Shown one piece after another: positions 16,711 to 26,193 of a DNA stretch of 33,807 bases; within the stretch, counting starts at the first letter, position 1; each line of letters starts with the position of its first letter. Origin of the DNA: Lentimicrobium sp. (GTDB taxonomy: Bacteria > Bacteroidota > Bacteroidia > Bacteroidales > Lentimicrobiaceae); contig JANJXJ010000023.1 of NCBI GenBank assembly GCA_024709105.1, positions 1 through 33,807 on the forward strand. Reading direction: 5' to 3'. Made by a program: the position numbers and the translations under genes. The notes under the pieces are model-generated. The model did not search any database, was not told the origin of the DNA, and was given only the letters and a program-made list of their open reading frames with translations.

Positions 16711-19119
16711 TCAGTCTTTTTTGTTTTTAACATATTTTTCGAGCCATATATCTGTTTCCCAAAGCATATGCAGCACATTTTCCCTGGCACTATAGCCATG
16801 GCTTTCGTAAGGGAGCAGGACTAAGCGGGCAGTTCCTCCCAGTCCTTTGATGGCTCCGAAAAGTCTTTCGCTTTGCAGGGTAAATGTGCCTGGGTTGTTA
16901 TCGGCATCGCCGTGAATCAACAGCAACGGTTCGTTTATTTTATCGGCATTAACGAAGGGCGACATTTTCAGATATACTTCCGGAGCTTCCCAGAAAGTGC
17001 GTTCCTCAGCCTGGAAGCCGAAAGGTGTAAGGGTGCGGTTGTAGGCTCCGCTTCTGGCAATTCCGGCGGCAAATAAATCGCAGTGTGCCATCAGGTTGGC
17101 TGTCATAAATGCTCCGTAGGAATGTCCGCCAATGGCTACTCTTTTTGGATCGGTTATGCCCATTTCAACTGTAAAATCAATAGCAGCAGCTGCATTGGCA
17201 ACCAATTGTTCGGTAAAACTGTCGTTGGGTTCTGTTGAGCCTTCGCCGATGATGGGGAAATCGGCATCGTCAATAATTGCATATCCGCGGGCGGCCCAGT
17301 ACACCGGGGAGCCGTAATAGAGTTGTACAAAAGTGTGAGGAGATTCCTTGATTTGCCCGGCCTGTCCGGCATCTTTAAATTCGCGCGGGTATGCCCACAT
17401 AAGCACAGGGAGCCGCCCGTCTTTCTCTGGGTTATAACCCGCCGGCAGGTACAGATTGGCAGAAAGGTCAACTCCATCGGCACGTTTGTATCGGATCTGC
17501 TGCTTGCTTACATTCATAAACGAAGCATATGGATTCGGGAAGGTGGTAATGGCCCGGGTGATGTCTCCTTTACGCAGGAAATAGTTTGGGTTGGTGGTTT
17601 TGGCTTCAATGGAGGTGATAAATTCCTTTTTCACCGGGTCAATTACCCTGATGATGGATTCGTAGGTGGAAATGCCGTCAGCCTGCCACAAGCGCTTGGT
17701 TTTAAATGTTTTGAGGTCAAACTCATCAACAAAGGGCTTGTTTCCTTCGGGTGAATAGCCTTCTCCCTGCAGATAGAGTTTTTTGTTGTTGGATGAAAAC
17801 CACAAAGAGTATGTGTTCAGGTTGTGGCGTCTGGTAAGAAAATCGCCAGGGTCGCCATAATAATCTTCGGTTGATCGGTCGTGAATCACCATTGCTTCCT
17901 TGCCGGGATTTGAGGGGTCGAGCAGATAGGAAACTGTGCGGCGGTTTTTCCACCAGTAGTCGTATAAAATGGCTACATCGGCTTTTCCCCACAGAATTCC
18001 TGAATACCGGTTTTTGGTTTTAGCCAATGAAACTGCTGTGCCTGTAAATGGGGCTTCCAGTAAAAAAACCTCGTCACGGTTTTCCGATTCTATTGCCGGG
18101 TCGCCACCATCAAGAGCTTCTGCCCAGCACAGTGAGGCCGGAACATCGCTTCGCCAGGTAATGGATCTTTTTCCTTTCTCCACTGCATCAAATCCTGTGG
18201 GAAGCTCCTCAATTAATGGCTTGTTGTAAAAATTGAGCAGAAATTTGCCTTCAGCATCATGTATGTTGTAGGTTACAGGGAATCGCCCTGCAGGGACAAT
18301 GTAGGAATAGGGTTTGGTGATGGTTTGCACCAGAAGATAGTTGCCATCTGGCGAAAATTGCATGGAGCGATAAATCCCTGAAGGTAAAAAAGCAGTTTTT
18401 TTGCCATCGGTTCCAACTTTTATAACTTCTGACTTTACATAATATTCATAGGCTTCCTCATCGGCAGGGTTTCTCAGCAAATCCTGAAAAGTCCTTACCG
18501 GAGCCTTGCGTCCGCTGGTTTCCTGAACTGCTGGTCCTGAAGGTAGCTCTTTTTCTGCTGAACGAGGCTTTCTGTCAGCGGACACCGTGAGTACAAGCAA
18601 TGCATCTGAGCCGGGAGCCCATACATAAGGAAATCCCATTGCTGCATTTACGCCTTCATTCATCAGGCGGGTGGCTCTGCCGGTTGCAATATCAACCAAC
18701 CATAATTCGATTTTTGAAGCAGTGGTATTGGTGAATGCAAACTTGCTTTCGTCGGGGGAAAAGCTAAAGTCAGATACCTTCATTTTTTCAGGAAGCCCGC
18801 TGATTTGTGTTGTTTTTCCAGTGGCAATATCAAGAATCTGAACCCCATAGGTGTAATTTGCCCTTGCCGGCCCGTTGGTTGCCGGGTTTATGCGAAGTCC
18901 GGCCAGCCTCACTTCGTCGGCAGCCATTTCTTCAAGCGTTTTAAATGCCAGCCTGTCGAACATAACCATGGTTTGATTGCGCGAATCAATCCTGACTGCG
19001 GGCCGGGGTTTGATATCAACCAAATCGAGTATTTCTTTGACTGGCAGCTGGTAAGTTTGGCTGGTTTGTGCAAAACTGAGGTTGGTTGCAATCATAAGGA
19101 GTAGAATTAGTCTTTTCAT
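16711..19119 (-). CDS. S9 family prolyl-oligopeptidase-type serine peptidase, glutamyl-endopeptidase-like
   Basis: This 802-residue secreted or periplasmic peptidase has a signal peptide (residues 1-18, ending LSFAQ). The N-terminal two thirds carry beta-propeller-like repeats such as FSFSPDESKFAF and MQFSPDGNYLLV. The C-terminal alpha/beta-hydrolase domain (about 545-800) has a complete triad: S667 in GGHSYG, D740 in HGDADNNPG and H774 in ESHGY. The segment IARSGAYNRTLTPFGFQ beside the Ser motif is shared with plant chloroplast glutamyl endopeptidases, so cleavage after Glu is a reasonable but unproven inference. It has no T9SS sorting domain. It follows the CotH gene on the same strand, but a terminator-like hairpin lies between them, so separate transcription is likely. 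Confidence 0.92.
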   Translation of the reverse strand: MKRLILLLMIATNLSFAQTSQTYQLPVKEILDLVDIKPRPAVRIDSRNQTMVMFDRLAFKTLEEMAADEVRLAGLRINPATNGPARANYTYGVQILDIATGKTTQISGLPEKMKVSDFSFSPDESKFAFTNTTASKIELWLVDIATGRATRLMNEGVNAAMGFPYVWAPGSDALLVLTVSADRKPRSAEKELPSGPAVQETSGRKAPVRTFQDLLRNPADEEAYEYYVKSEVIKVGTDGKKTAFLPSGIYRSMQFSPDGNYLLVQTITKPYSYIVPAGRFPVTYNIHDAEGKFLLNFYNKPLIEELPTGFDAVEKGKRSITWRSDVPASLCWAEALDGGDPAIESENRDEVFLLEAPFTGTAVSLAKTKNRYSGILWGKADVAILYDYWWKNRRTVSYLLDPSNPGKEAMVIHDRSTEDYYGDPGDFLTRRHNLNTYSLWFSSNNKKLYLQGEGYSPEGNKPFVDEFDLKTFKTKRLWQADGISTYESIIRVIDPVKKEFITSIEAKTTNPNYFLRKGDITRAITTFPNPYASFMNVSKQQIRYKRADGVDLSANLYLPAGYNPEKDGRLPVLMWAYPREFKDAGQAGQIKESPHTFVQLYYGSPVYWAARGYAIIDDADFPIIGEGSTEPNDSFTEQLVANAAAAIDFTVEMGITDPKRVAIGGHSYGAFMTANLMAHCDLFAAGIARSGAYNRTLTPFGFQAEERTFWEAPEVYLKMSPFVNADKINEPLLLIHGDADNNPGTFTLQSERLFGAIKGLGGTARLVLLPYESHGYSARENVLHMLWETDIWLEKYVKNKKD

Positions 19120-19231
19120 AAGTGAGTTGTTTTGGTTCTTGTTCAGAAATTCAGAACCACAATTTTACAAAATATATTAACGCAGACTGTGTCAGAAAGT
19201 ATTATTCAGGGTTTATACAATAAGCACAAAT

Positions 19232-19271
19232 GCAAAACCACCGGTAAACTTCAATCTGGCTTGCCGGTGGT
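19232..19271 (-). terminator. intrinsic terminator after the CotH gene (minus strand)
   Basis: Read on the minus strand, ACCACCGGCAA (19271-19261) pairs with TTACCGGTGGT (19247-19237), with one wobble, and TTTTGC follows. The loop is 13 bases. It begins 19 bases downstream of the CotH gene stop and precedes the S9 peptidase gene. Confidence 0.75.
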
Positions 19272-19289
19272 CTGCATGTTTAAAGGGCT

Positions 19290-21368
19290 TTATTTTTTAA
19301 CAAATTTACCGGTGGCAGTTGTGCTGCTGAAGATGAATTTTACAAAATAAATTCCCGGGCTTAGCTGCGAAAGATTTGTATGCCAATAAAATACCCCTTC
19401 GTTATCCGCAGCTATTTTTTCTGTTGCAACAATTCTTCCGGTTTTGTCAGTGATTTCTGCAATACAATGTTTTTCATTGTTCAGGTTTGCGACCACATGT
19501 ATATAATCGTGAGCAGGGTTTGGGAAAATCCGTAAAGAGTGGTTTTCAGCCGCTTGATAATTGTTGTTTATGCTGTAGCAGTTGCCGGGCAAATTGGCGT
19601 CTATCCAATCAAGTCTTTGAAAAATCCAGTTTTTAAGGGACTCAATTTCAGCAGCATAGGTTGGGGGATAAGGCCACGGGTTGGGCCATACATAAACACC
19701 CAGTATGGGCCAAACGGTGAAGTTTCGTTGCTGCGATTCATCCAAAAGGGAGGCTACACTGTCTATGTAAGTCTCAAACCATGCGTCGCTGAGGGTATTT
19801 ACACGCAATTCTTCCCAGCGGCACCTCAGGTTATTCGCAAAAAGGGTGTCTTGCAGCATTCTTTGCCACCAGAATGGAACCTGCCAGTAGTCGTCGGGGC
19901 ACGGAAACTGATAAGCCCAGCCGGTGAGTTCATCGCCACCGCAATAATTGGCGTTGTGCCAGGCAATATCATAATCCCATACCGGGCCAATGCGTATTTT
20001 CCCTCCCAGACTTTCGCGTTGTTTGTGAAGAAAGGTGCTCAAACGATAACCGTCAACGTTCTTACTTATTTCATTTACAAGGAAGTAGTCAATAAAACTA
20101 TACTCATCAGCATATGCTCTGAAGCCTTCATCAGGATCGTTAAAGTCTGGTCCTGACAGTATGGCTTCAAAGGTATTTACATAATCGCTGATGTATTGTT
20201 TTTGCTGAATAGTAATATCATCGGCTTTTGGGTATTCATACTGAAAGAAAATGGTTTGTCCGTTGGGGCTCTGCGGGGGAGGAAACGCCGAAATCCAACC
20301 GTCGCCGCCACTTCCGGTAAATTTGTCAACTTTGAAAATATAGCCACCTGTGAGTTCATCGCCGGAGTTCTGGTCCGGTTTTAATTTGGCTATATTTACC
20401 CGGTTGGGGTCACGCTTTATTTTTTCAGAGAACACATAAATGCCTTTGTACATCTCATTGATTACAACTTCAACATACTTGTACCGGGTTGAATAATGCC
20501 CCATGTTTTGTGATACCTGATATGCCATGGCATTTCTGGCCAGTGTTTTGTCGGTGTAGTTGGCATTCAGAATCCAGTCGCTCTCGGCTGGCATGCCCAG
20601 CAGCGAAACATCAATTTCTTCACCATCAATATCCCAGGTTTCAAATCCATAACTTTTTTTGGGGAACATCTGCGAGCTTGAGCCTCTGATTTCTATACCT
20701 GCATATCCATTATATACTGGCGTATCAGTAATAAAATTCCTTTCGCCGGGGCCGTTGTCAATAATTTTCATCCCCACCTGAATTTTCGGGTCGTCAAGAA
20801 TTTCCTGTCCGTAAGTGTCGATAAGGACAATCGGCAGATTTGAGGATTCAAAAACAAAAGGCCCTGTAACGTTTTCGTCAAAGGTTATGCTCCAGTTGAG
20901 CAGAGTCCCCTGATCTGCAAAAGCATAAAGGTCGTGTATGTAAAGGTGCCAGGTTCCGTTGCCCTGTCGGCCGTTATTCAGATTGCCCAGCAGTTCCTGA
21001 GGTTTAAAAACTCCGGTAAAAGGTGGAATTCCGGCAGCAATTGAAACTGAGGCAGTATCAGAAAATCGGGTTTGAGAATAATTGTCGCCATCTCCTCCAT
21101 TTGACACCGAAAGCAATACCGATGCCCCGTCGGGAGAGATCAGAGCAATGTACAGGTCGGCATCATAGGGGTGTATTATGTTAACTTTTACTTCGGCAAT
21201 GCCATGTGCAGTGTTCAACGAAGAAGGCGTGAGGCCCGATACTACAAGTGGAAAAGAAACAGGATTGCCATTGTCGGGTATAGCTCCTCCTGAGCCGTTG
21301 AAAACCTGAGCATTCAGCAACATTGACGACAGCCATAAAGGCAAAAGAAAAAGGTAGATTTTAGGCAT
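19290..21368 (-). CDS. secreted CotH-kinase family protein with P-domain and T9SS sorting domain
   Basis: The protein has 692 residues. A signal peptide (1-20) is followed by a proprotein-convertase P-like jelly-roll (about 22-163, with HPYDADLYIALISPDG and GNGTWHLYIHD). The CotH domain (about 175-595) shows IRGSSSQMFPKKSYGFE, the D273-R278-N279 segment, N437/D439 in KNVDGYR, and the metal site GPVWDYDIAW (D465/D467). A T9SS type A sorting domain closes the chain (about 612-692, LRIFPNP to GKFVKK). CotH proteins are atypical protein kinases known from spore coats; in Bacteroidota their targets are unknown. The sorting domain predicts surface export, where ATP is scarce, so kinase activity is open. 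The P-domain may help protein binding. Confidence 0.9.
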   Translation of the reverse strand: MPKIYLFLLPLWLSSMLLNAQVFNGSGGAIPDNGNPVSFPLVVSGLTPSSLNTAHGIAEVKVNIIHPYDADLYIALISPDGASVLLSVSNGGDGDNYSQTRFSDTASVSIAAGIPPFTGVFKPQELLGNLNNGRQGNGTWHLYIHDLYAFADQGTLLNWSITFDENVTGPFVFESSNLPIVLIDTYGQEILDDPKIQVGMKIIDNGPGERNFITDTPVYNGYAGIEIRGSSSQMFPKKSYGFETWDIDGEEIDVSLLGMPAESDWILNANYTDKTLARNAMAYQVSQNMGHYSTRYKYVEVVINEMYKGIYVFSEKIKRDPNRVNIAKLKPDQNSGDELTGGYIFKVDKFTGSGGDGWISAFPPPQSPNGQTIFFQYEYPKADDITIQQKQYISDYVNTFEAILSGPDFNDPDEGFRAYADEYSFIDYFLVNEISKNVDGYRLSTFLHKQRESLGGKIRIGPVWDYDIAWHNANYCGGDELTGWAYQFPCPDDYWQVPFWWQRMLQDTLFANNLRCRWEELRVNTLSDAWFETYIDSVASLLDESQQRNFTVWPILGVYVWPNPWPYPPTYAAEIESLKNWIFQRLDWIDANLPGNCYSINNNYQAAENHSLRIFPNPAHDYIHVVANLNNEKHCIAEITDKTGRIVATEKIAADNEGVFYWHTNLSQLSPGIYFVKFIFSSTTATGKFVKK

Positions 21369-21688
21369 AAAGGCTAGGATTATAAACTGTTTGCAAAAGA
21401 GCTATAAATTTAGGAATTTTTAACATAGAAAAAACTTATTGCAATTGAGCGCTTTTAATGGCTGATTGGCTGAAGCCAAGACCGGGATTTAAGAAAATTA
21501 TAGACTTGAAAATGATTTTATATAATTGATAATCAATACTTAATAAATATCTAATATGATCAGTAAAATAAATAGTTTACTAATAAACTTCGGAATGTTT
21601 CAGTAACATCAACTTGTGTATCCTGCAATAACAGACAGTTATATTCCATATACAGTAGTGGTTAAGCCTGTTGAAAACCTATTTTTTA
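21369..21688. other. AT-rich divergent intergenic region (CotH / guaB) with a 13-base palindrome
   Basis: No gene is seen here; in-frame extension of guaB up to 21616 is not supported by homology. The stretch is AT-rich and must hold the minus-strand CotH promoter, for which I found no clean consensus. ATTGAT-A-ATCAAT (21525-21537) is a perfect palindrome around a central A and could be a regulator site. TTGGCT-GA-AGCCAA (21466-21479) is a second short dyad. Confidence 0.5.
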
Positions 21689-21696
21689 TAACTTTG
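21689..21696 (+). promoter_or_regulatory. -7 promoter element of guaB
   Basis: TAACTTTG is an exact match to TAnnTTTG and lies 21 bases before the guaB ATG, giving a very short leader. The -33 box is weak (CCTG at the best spacing; TTG at 21671 is too close). The element supports the guaB start at 21718, since the longer frame would begin upstream of it. Confidence 0.6.
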
Positions 21697-21717
21697 CGCA
21701 TCCCAAATCAATCAGTC

Positions 21718-23187
21718 ATGTCAGTTTTCAGCGAGAAATTTACCGGCGAAGGCCTTACCTACGACGACGTTTTACTTTTACCTGCCTATTCTGAAGTGCT
21801 TCCGCGTGAAGTTGATACTTCTACCCGGTTTTCAAGGAACATTAAACTGAATATCCCCATTGTTACAGCCGCCATGGATACAGTTACCGATTCGGTAATG
21901 GCTATTGCCATTGCTCAGGAAGGTGGCATTGGTGTGCTTCACAAGAACATGTCCATTGAAGATCAGGCCAATGAAGTAAAGCGGGTAAAACGTGCCGAGA
22001 ACGGTATGATTCTCGATCCGGTTACCCTTAAAGCCGGAGCTGTGGTTGCCGATGCTCTTAATATCATGAAAGAATATAAAATCGGGGGTATTCCGGTGGT
22101 TGACAATCAGGGTAAACTGGTGGGAATTGTTACCAACCGCGACCTCAGGTTTGAGCGTAATCCCAAAAGGCCGGTTTCCGAAATAATGACCAGCCAGAAT
22201 CTGATTACTACCACAGAATTTACCGATTTTGAGAAGGCCGCTGATATTCTGCAGGAGCATAAAATTGAAAAACTTCCGGTGGTTGACAAGGATTATAAGT
22301 TGATCGGATTAATCACTTACAAAGACATTATTAAAATTAAAGCCAGGCCAAATGCCTGCAAGGATGAACGCGGACGTTTGCGTGTAGCTGCTGCGGTTGG
22401 TGTTACTTCCGATTTGATTGACCGGGTTAAAGCATTGGTTGATAATGGTGTGGATGCAATAGTAATTGATACTGCACACGGCCATTCAAAAGGGGTGATG
22501 GATGCTGCCCGCCTGTTTAAAAAACATTACCCTAATATTGATCTTGTGGTTGGCAATGTTGGAACTGCTGATGCCGCCCGCGATCTGATGAAACTTGATA
22601 TTGACGGAATTAAGGTAGGTATTGGTCCGGGATCAATCTGTACCACCCGAATTATTGCAGGTATCGGAGTGCCCCAGCTTTCTGCCGTTTATGAAGTAGC
22701 CAATGCTTTGAAAGGTTCAGGAATTCCGGTGATTGCCGACGGAGGTATTCGTTACACCGGCGATATTCCCAAAGCCATAGCCGCCGGAGCCGACACCATA
22801 ATGGCAGGCAGCCTGTTTGCTGGTGTTGAGGAATCGCCGGGAGAAACCATCATTTACGAAGGCCGAAAGTACAAAACATACCGCGGCATGGGTTCCATAG
22901 AAGCTATGCAGAAAGGCTCCAAAGACCGATACTTCCAGGATGCTGAAGACGATATTAAAAAGCTTGTCCCTGAAGGAATTGTAGGGCGGGTTCCTTATAA
23001 AGGTACTTTATCAGAAGTAATTCATCAGCTGGTTGGCGGATTAAAGGCCGGTATGGGATATACAGGGTCTGCAAACATTGCCCAGCTGCAGAAAGCCCGG
23101 TTTATTAAAATTACAGTAGCCGGAGTGGCAGAAAGCCATCCGCACGACATTACCATTACCCGTGAAGCCCCTAACTACAGCAGGTAA
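21718..23187 (+). CDS. guaB: inosine-5'-monophosphate dehydrogenase
   Basis: This 489-residue cytoplasmic enzyme oxidises IMP to XMP with NAD, the committed step to GTP. It starts [20 protein letters not shown], as family members do; the frame is open upstream to 21616 but that part is not conserved. Two CBS domains interrupt the barrel at about 92-148 and 152-208. The catalytic Cys is C308 in GPGSICTT, and the mobile flap lies around [16 protein letters not shown] (391-406). Length and motifs are complete. It heads the plus-strand block of foldase genes, 97 bases before the first of them. Confidence 0.97.
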   Translation: MSVFSEKFTGEGLTYDDVLLLPAYSEVLPREVDTSTRFSRNIKLNIPIVTAAMDTVTDSVMAIAIAQEGGIGVLHKNMSIEDQANEVKRVKRAENGMILDPVTLKAGAVVADALNIMKEYKIGGIPVVDNQGKLVGIVTNRDLRFERNPKRPVSEIMTSQNLITTTEFTDFEKAADILQEHKIEKLPVVDKDYKLIGLITYKDIIKIKARPNACKDERGRLRVAAAVGVTSDLIDRVKALVDNGVDAIVIDTAHGHSKGVMDAARLFKKHYPNIDLVVGNVGTADAARDLMKLDIDGIKVGIGPGSICTTRIIAGIGVPQLSAVYEVANALKGSGIPVIADGGIRYTGDIPKAIAAGADTIMAGSLFAGVEESPGETIIYEGRKYKTYRGMGSIEAMQKGSKDRYFQDAEDDIKKLVPEGIVGRVPYKGTLSEVIHQLVGGLKAGMGYTGSANIAQLQKARFIKITVAGVAESHPHDITITREAPNYSR

Positions 23188-23284
23188 ATTCATATCAGCC
23201 ACCTGAATGCCTGAAATAAAAGTATTCGGTGGAATCAATATAAGTTTTTCAAAAGTCAAACTACGAATTAAACAAGTTAAAAAA

Positions 23285-25270
23285 ATGAAGAAGTCAGTTT
23301 TCGGTGTTATTGCTGTAATGTTTTTCAGTCTGTTGTCAGTAGGTTTTGCGCAGGATAAAGATCCGGTAATCTTAACCGTAGCCGGCGAAAACATTACCCG
23401 CTCAGAATTTCTGAATGTTTACCAGAAAAACAATGTAAACGGTGAGGTAATTGACCGCAAATCGCTCGAAGAATATATGGAGTTGTACATTAACTTCAGG
23501 TTAAAAGTTAAAGAAGCCGAAGCCAATGGCCTGGATACTGTTAAGTCGTTTATTGATGAACTGGCCGGTTATCGCAAACAGCTGGCTCAGCCTTATATGA
23601 TTGATGAGGACGTTAACCGCTCGCTTCTCAAGGAAGCCTACGACCGCAAGCTCATCGACATACGGGCAAGTCATATACTGGTGCGTGTAGATCGCAACTC
23701 TTCGCCCGAAGATACACTCGCCGCTTACAAAAAGGTGATGACTTTGAGAAAACGCATTACCAAAGGTGAAGATTTTGCCAAAGTAGCTGAAGAAGCCTCT
23801 GAAGATCTTTCGGCTCGCGATCGCACTGCAGACGGAAGAACTTTTAAGGGTAACCGTGGAGATCTCGGATATTTCACTGTATTTGATATGGTTTATCCGT
23901 TTGAAACAGGAGCTTACAACACACCGGTAGGAGAGGTTTCCATGCCGGTGCGCAGCGATTTCGGATATCATCTTATTTATGTTACCGATCGTAAACCAGC
24001 GTTGGGAAGAGTGCAGGTTGCACACATACTGCTGCGCATTCCTGCCGATGCCAAAGCTGCTGACAGCGCTGCTGTTGCACAAAAAGCCCAGGAAGTTTAC
24101 CAGAAAGCGATTTCAGGAGACGATTTTGCCAAACTGGCAGAGCAATACTCCGACGATAAGTCAACTTCAACCAAAGGAGGCATCTTGCCCTGGTTCGGCG
24201 CAAACAAAATGATCCCTGATTTCATAAAAGAAATTTCTGCCCTTAAAAACCTTAACGATATCACCAAACCGTTTGTTACTTCTTTCGGATGGCATGTTGT
24301 TAAATTGGTTGACCGCAAAGAAATCGGAAGCTACGACGAAAATGTAGCTGAGCTCAAACAAAGTCTTACCCGCAACGACAGAGCCAAAAAGAGCGAAGAA
24401 GCCTTGTTGAACCGTATTAAAAAGGAATATAAGTTTACTGAAAACCTGAAGGCCCGCAACGACTTCTATAAAGTGGTGACCGACAGCGTATTTTCAGGAA
24501 AATGGGAAGTGAAAGAAGCAGCCGGACTTAACAAGACTATGTTTACCATCGGACGCCGTAGTATCACCCAGCAGGATTTTGCAGGTTATATCAATGTGAG
24601 TCAGCGCAAACGCAATCCCGAAAGCATCACAAAATTTGTAAATGAACTCTACAGTGTCTTTGTTAAGGAAACTTTGCTTGCATTCGAAGATTCTCAGCTT
24701 GAATCAAAATATCCGGAATTTAAGGCATTGGTTAAAGAGTACCGCGATGGTATATTGCTTTTTGAGCTTACAGATCAGAAAATATGGTCGAAAGCGGTTA
24801 AAGATACTGCCGGCCTTGCTGAGTTTCATGCTGCCAACCGTGATAAATACATGTGGGGCGACAGGGTTGATGCCACTATTTACACTTTTACAGGAAGTGG
24901 AAAGGAATTTGTTGATGCGGCCAAAAAAGCACTTGGTTCAGGCATTAGCGATAACGAATTGCTGGAACAATACAACACCGACAGTGAAGTAGTTCTTACC
25001 ACCGACAGACGCAAATATGCCCGCGGCGAAAGTGAAATGATTGATGCGCTGGAATGGAAGCCGGGCCTTAATCCCGAGGTTGTTGAAGACAATAAAGTTA
25101 CCTTTGTAAGAATAAACAAACTCATTGGTCCCGAACAGAAAAAACTTGATGAAGCCCGCGGACTGATTACTGCAGATTATCAGAATTATCTGGAGCAGCA
25201 GTGGATAGCAGAACTCAGGGCAAAATATCCCTACAAGGTGAATACTGAGGTTTTGTCAACCATTAAATAA
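23285..25270 (+). CDS. periplasmic peptidyl-prolyl cis-trans isomerase with two parvulin domains
   Basis: From the ATG at 23285 the protein has 661 residues with a signal peptide (1-23, ending VGFAQ). I preferred this start because the 26 extra residues from 23207 are basic and would bury the signal. A SurA-like N-terminal helical part (about 25-120) is followed by two rotamase domains, about 125-236 (RASHILVRV to FGYHLIYV) and 242-345 (VAHILLRI to FGWHVVKLVDRK). A long C-terminal helical region has no recognised motif. The family isomerises prolyl bonds and holds outer-membrane proteins unfolded in the periplasm. It is the first of three consecutive foldase genes, with 27 bases to the next. 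Confidence 0.9.
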   Translation: MKKSVFGVIAVMFFSLLSVGFAQDKDPVILTVAGENITRSEFLNVYQKNNVNGEVIDRKSLEEYMELYINFRLKVKEAEANGLDTVKSFIDELAGYRKQLAQPYMIDEDVNRSLLKEAYDRKLIDIRASHILVRVDRNSSPEDTLAAYKKVMTLRKRITKGEDFAKVAEEASEDLSARDRTADGRTFKGNRGDLGYFTVFDMVYPFETGAYNTPVGEVSMPVRSDFGYHLIYVTDRKPALGRVQVAHILLRIPADAKAADSAAVAQKAQEVYQKAISGDDFAKLAEQYSDDKSTSTKGGILPWFGANKMIPDFIKEISALKNLNDITKPFVTSFGWHVVKLVDRKEIGSYDENVAELKQSLTRNDRAKKSEEALLNRIKKEYKFTENLKARNDFYKVVTDSVFSGKWEVKEAAGLNKTMFTIGRRSITQQDFAGYINVSQRKRNPESITKFVNELYSVFVKETLLAFEDSQLESKYPEFKALVKEYRDGILLFELTDQKIWSKAVKDTAGLAEFHAANRDKYMWGDRVDATIYTFTGSGKEFVDAAKKALGSGISDNELLEQYNTDSEVVLTTDRRKYARGESEMIDALEWKPGLNPEVVEDNKVTFVRINKLIGPEQKKLDEARGLITADYQNYLEQQWIAELRAKYPYKVNTEVLSTIK

Positions 25271-25297
25271 GATCGGACTAAATTTTAAAGCGATACA

Positions 25298-26161
25298 ATG
25301 ACCTCACTTCAGAAACTGCTTTCAGGATTGTTTATGCTGTTTGTACTGGCATCCTGTTCCATCTTTGGTAAAAAAAACACCGAAGATGTGGTAGCAGTTG
25401 CTTTTGATAAATATTTGTATCGCAGTGAACTTGAAGGAATAGTCCCGGCAGGCACTGCTTCGCCCGATAGTATTGAAATTGCTCGCCAGTTTATTGACAA
25501 CTGGGTGAGGCAACAGGTTTTGCTGCATCATGCCGAAAGTAATCTGGAAAAAGAGCAGAAAGATTTTGACAGGCAGCTGGAAAACTACCGCAATTCGCTT
25601 GTTATTTATGAGTACGAAAGTGCACTGATTCGTCAGCGGCTCGATACAGTGGTGAGTGATGCTGAAATTCAGTCATTTTACGAAAGCAACATTTCCAATT
25701 TTCAGTTGCCTGAGAATATTATCAGGGTTTGTTACGTTAAAATACCCAATGAATCGCTCAATACTCCTCAGGCTAAAAAGGCGAAACAATTGTTGAACTC
25801 CAAAAAGCCTGAAGACCGGGAAAATTTGCTTGAACTTTGCGACAAGTCCATGTTTACCTGCCGGCCCGATGATGAAAACTGGGTTAATTTTAATGATTTT
25901 ATTCGCGAAATGTCGCTTGACATCAGCGATCAGGATGATTTTTTAAGAACTCAGACTTCATTTGAAACTAATGATTCGCTGTTCTCATATTTCATCAGAA
26001 TTACTGATTACAAGACCCGCGAAAGCACTGCCCCGCTCAGTATGGTTGAGGATAAAGTAAGGAATCTGATACTTAACCGGCGAAAATCTGATTTGCTCAA
26101 CCGTATGCAGCAGCAGATTTTTGAAGAGGCCATCAAAAACAAAAAAATTGAAATTCTTTAA
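25298..26161 (+). CDS. SurA-N-like lipoprotein chaperone lacking a parvulin domain
   Basis: This 287-residue lipoprotein has a lipobox LASC with the lipidated Cys at residue 20. Residues 30-150 have the SurA/PpiC N-terminal layout: a strand (VVAVAFDKYLYRSEL), a long charged helix, and a run near SDAEIQSFYESNISNF. The later half lacks the strand pattern and conserved His of a parvulin domain, so it is probably a chaperone without isomerase activity (inference). Such a protein is commonly found between a PpiC-like gene and surA in Bacteroidota. It is tethered to a membrane in the periplasm and ends 32 bases before surA. Confidence 0.78.
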   Translation: MTSLQKLLSGLFMLFVLASCSIFGKKNTEDVVAVAFDKYLYRSELEGIVPAGTASPDSIEIARQFIDNWVRQQVLLHHAESNLEKEQKDFDRQLENYRNSLVIYEYESALIRQRLDTVVSDAEIQSFYESNISNFQLPENIIRVCYVKIPNESLNTPQAKKAKQLLNSKKPEDRENLLELCDKSMFTCRPDDENWVNFNDFIREMSLDISDQDDFLRTQTSFETNDSLFSYFIRITDYKTRESTAPLSMVEDKVRNLILNRRKSDLLNRMQQQIFEEAIKNKKIEIL

Positions 26162-26193
26162 CAGGAGAATCCTGTAACTTTAAATACAAAACA

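Noticed and set aside
19539-20156. 205-codon open frame on the plus strand, antisense to the CotH gene
   Set aside because: It lies fully inside a well-supported gene and its translation has no recognisable motif or domain; it is a shadow frame.
23199-23232. Dyad CCACC(T)GAAT / ATTCGGTGG after guaB, considered as a terminator
   Set aside because: The stem has a bulge and no T tract follows it directly, so termination between guaB and the foldase genes is not supported.
23501-24082. 193-codon minus-strand frame inside the first foldase gene
   Set aside because: It is antisense to two conserved parvulin domains and its product has no coherent domain.
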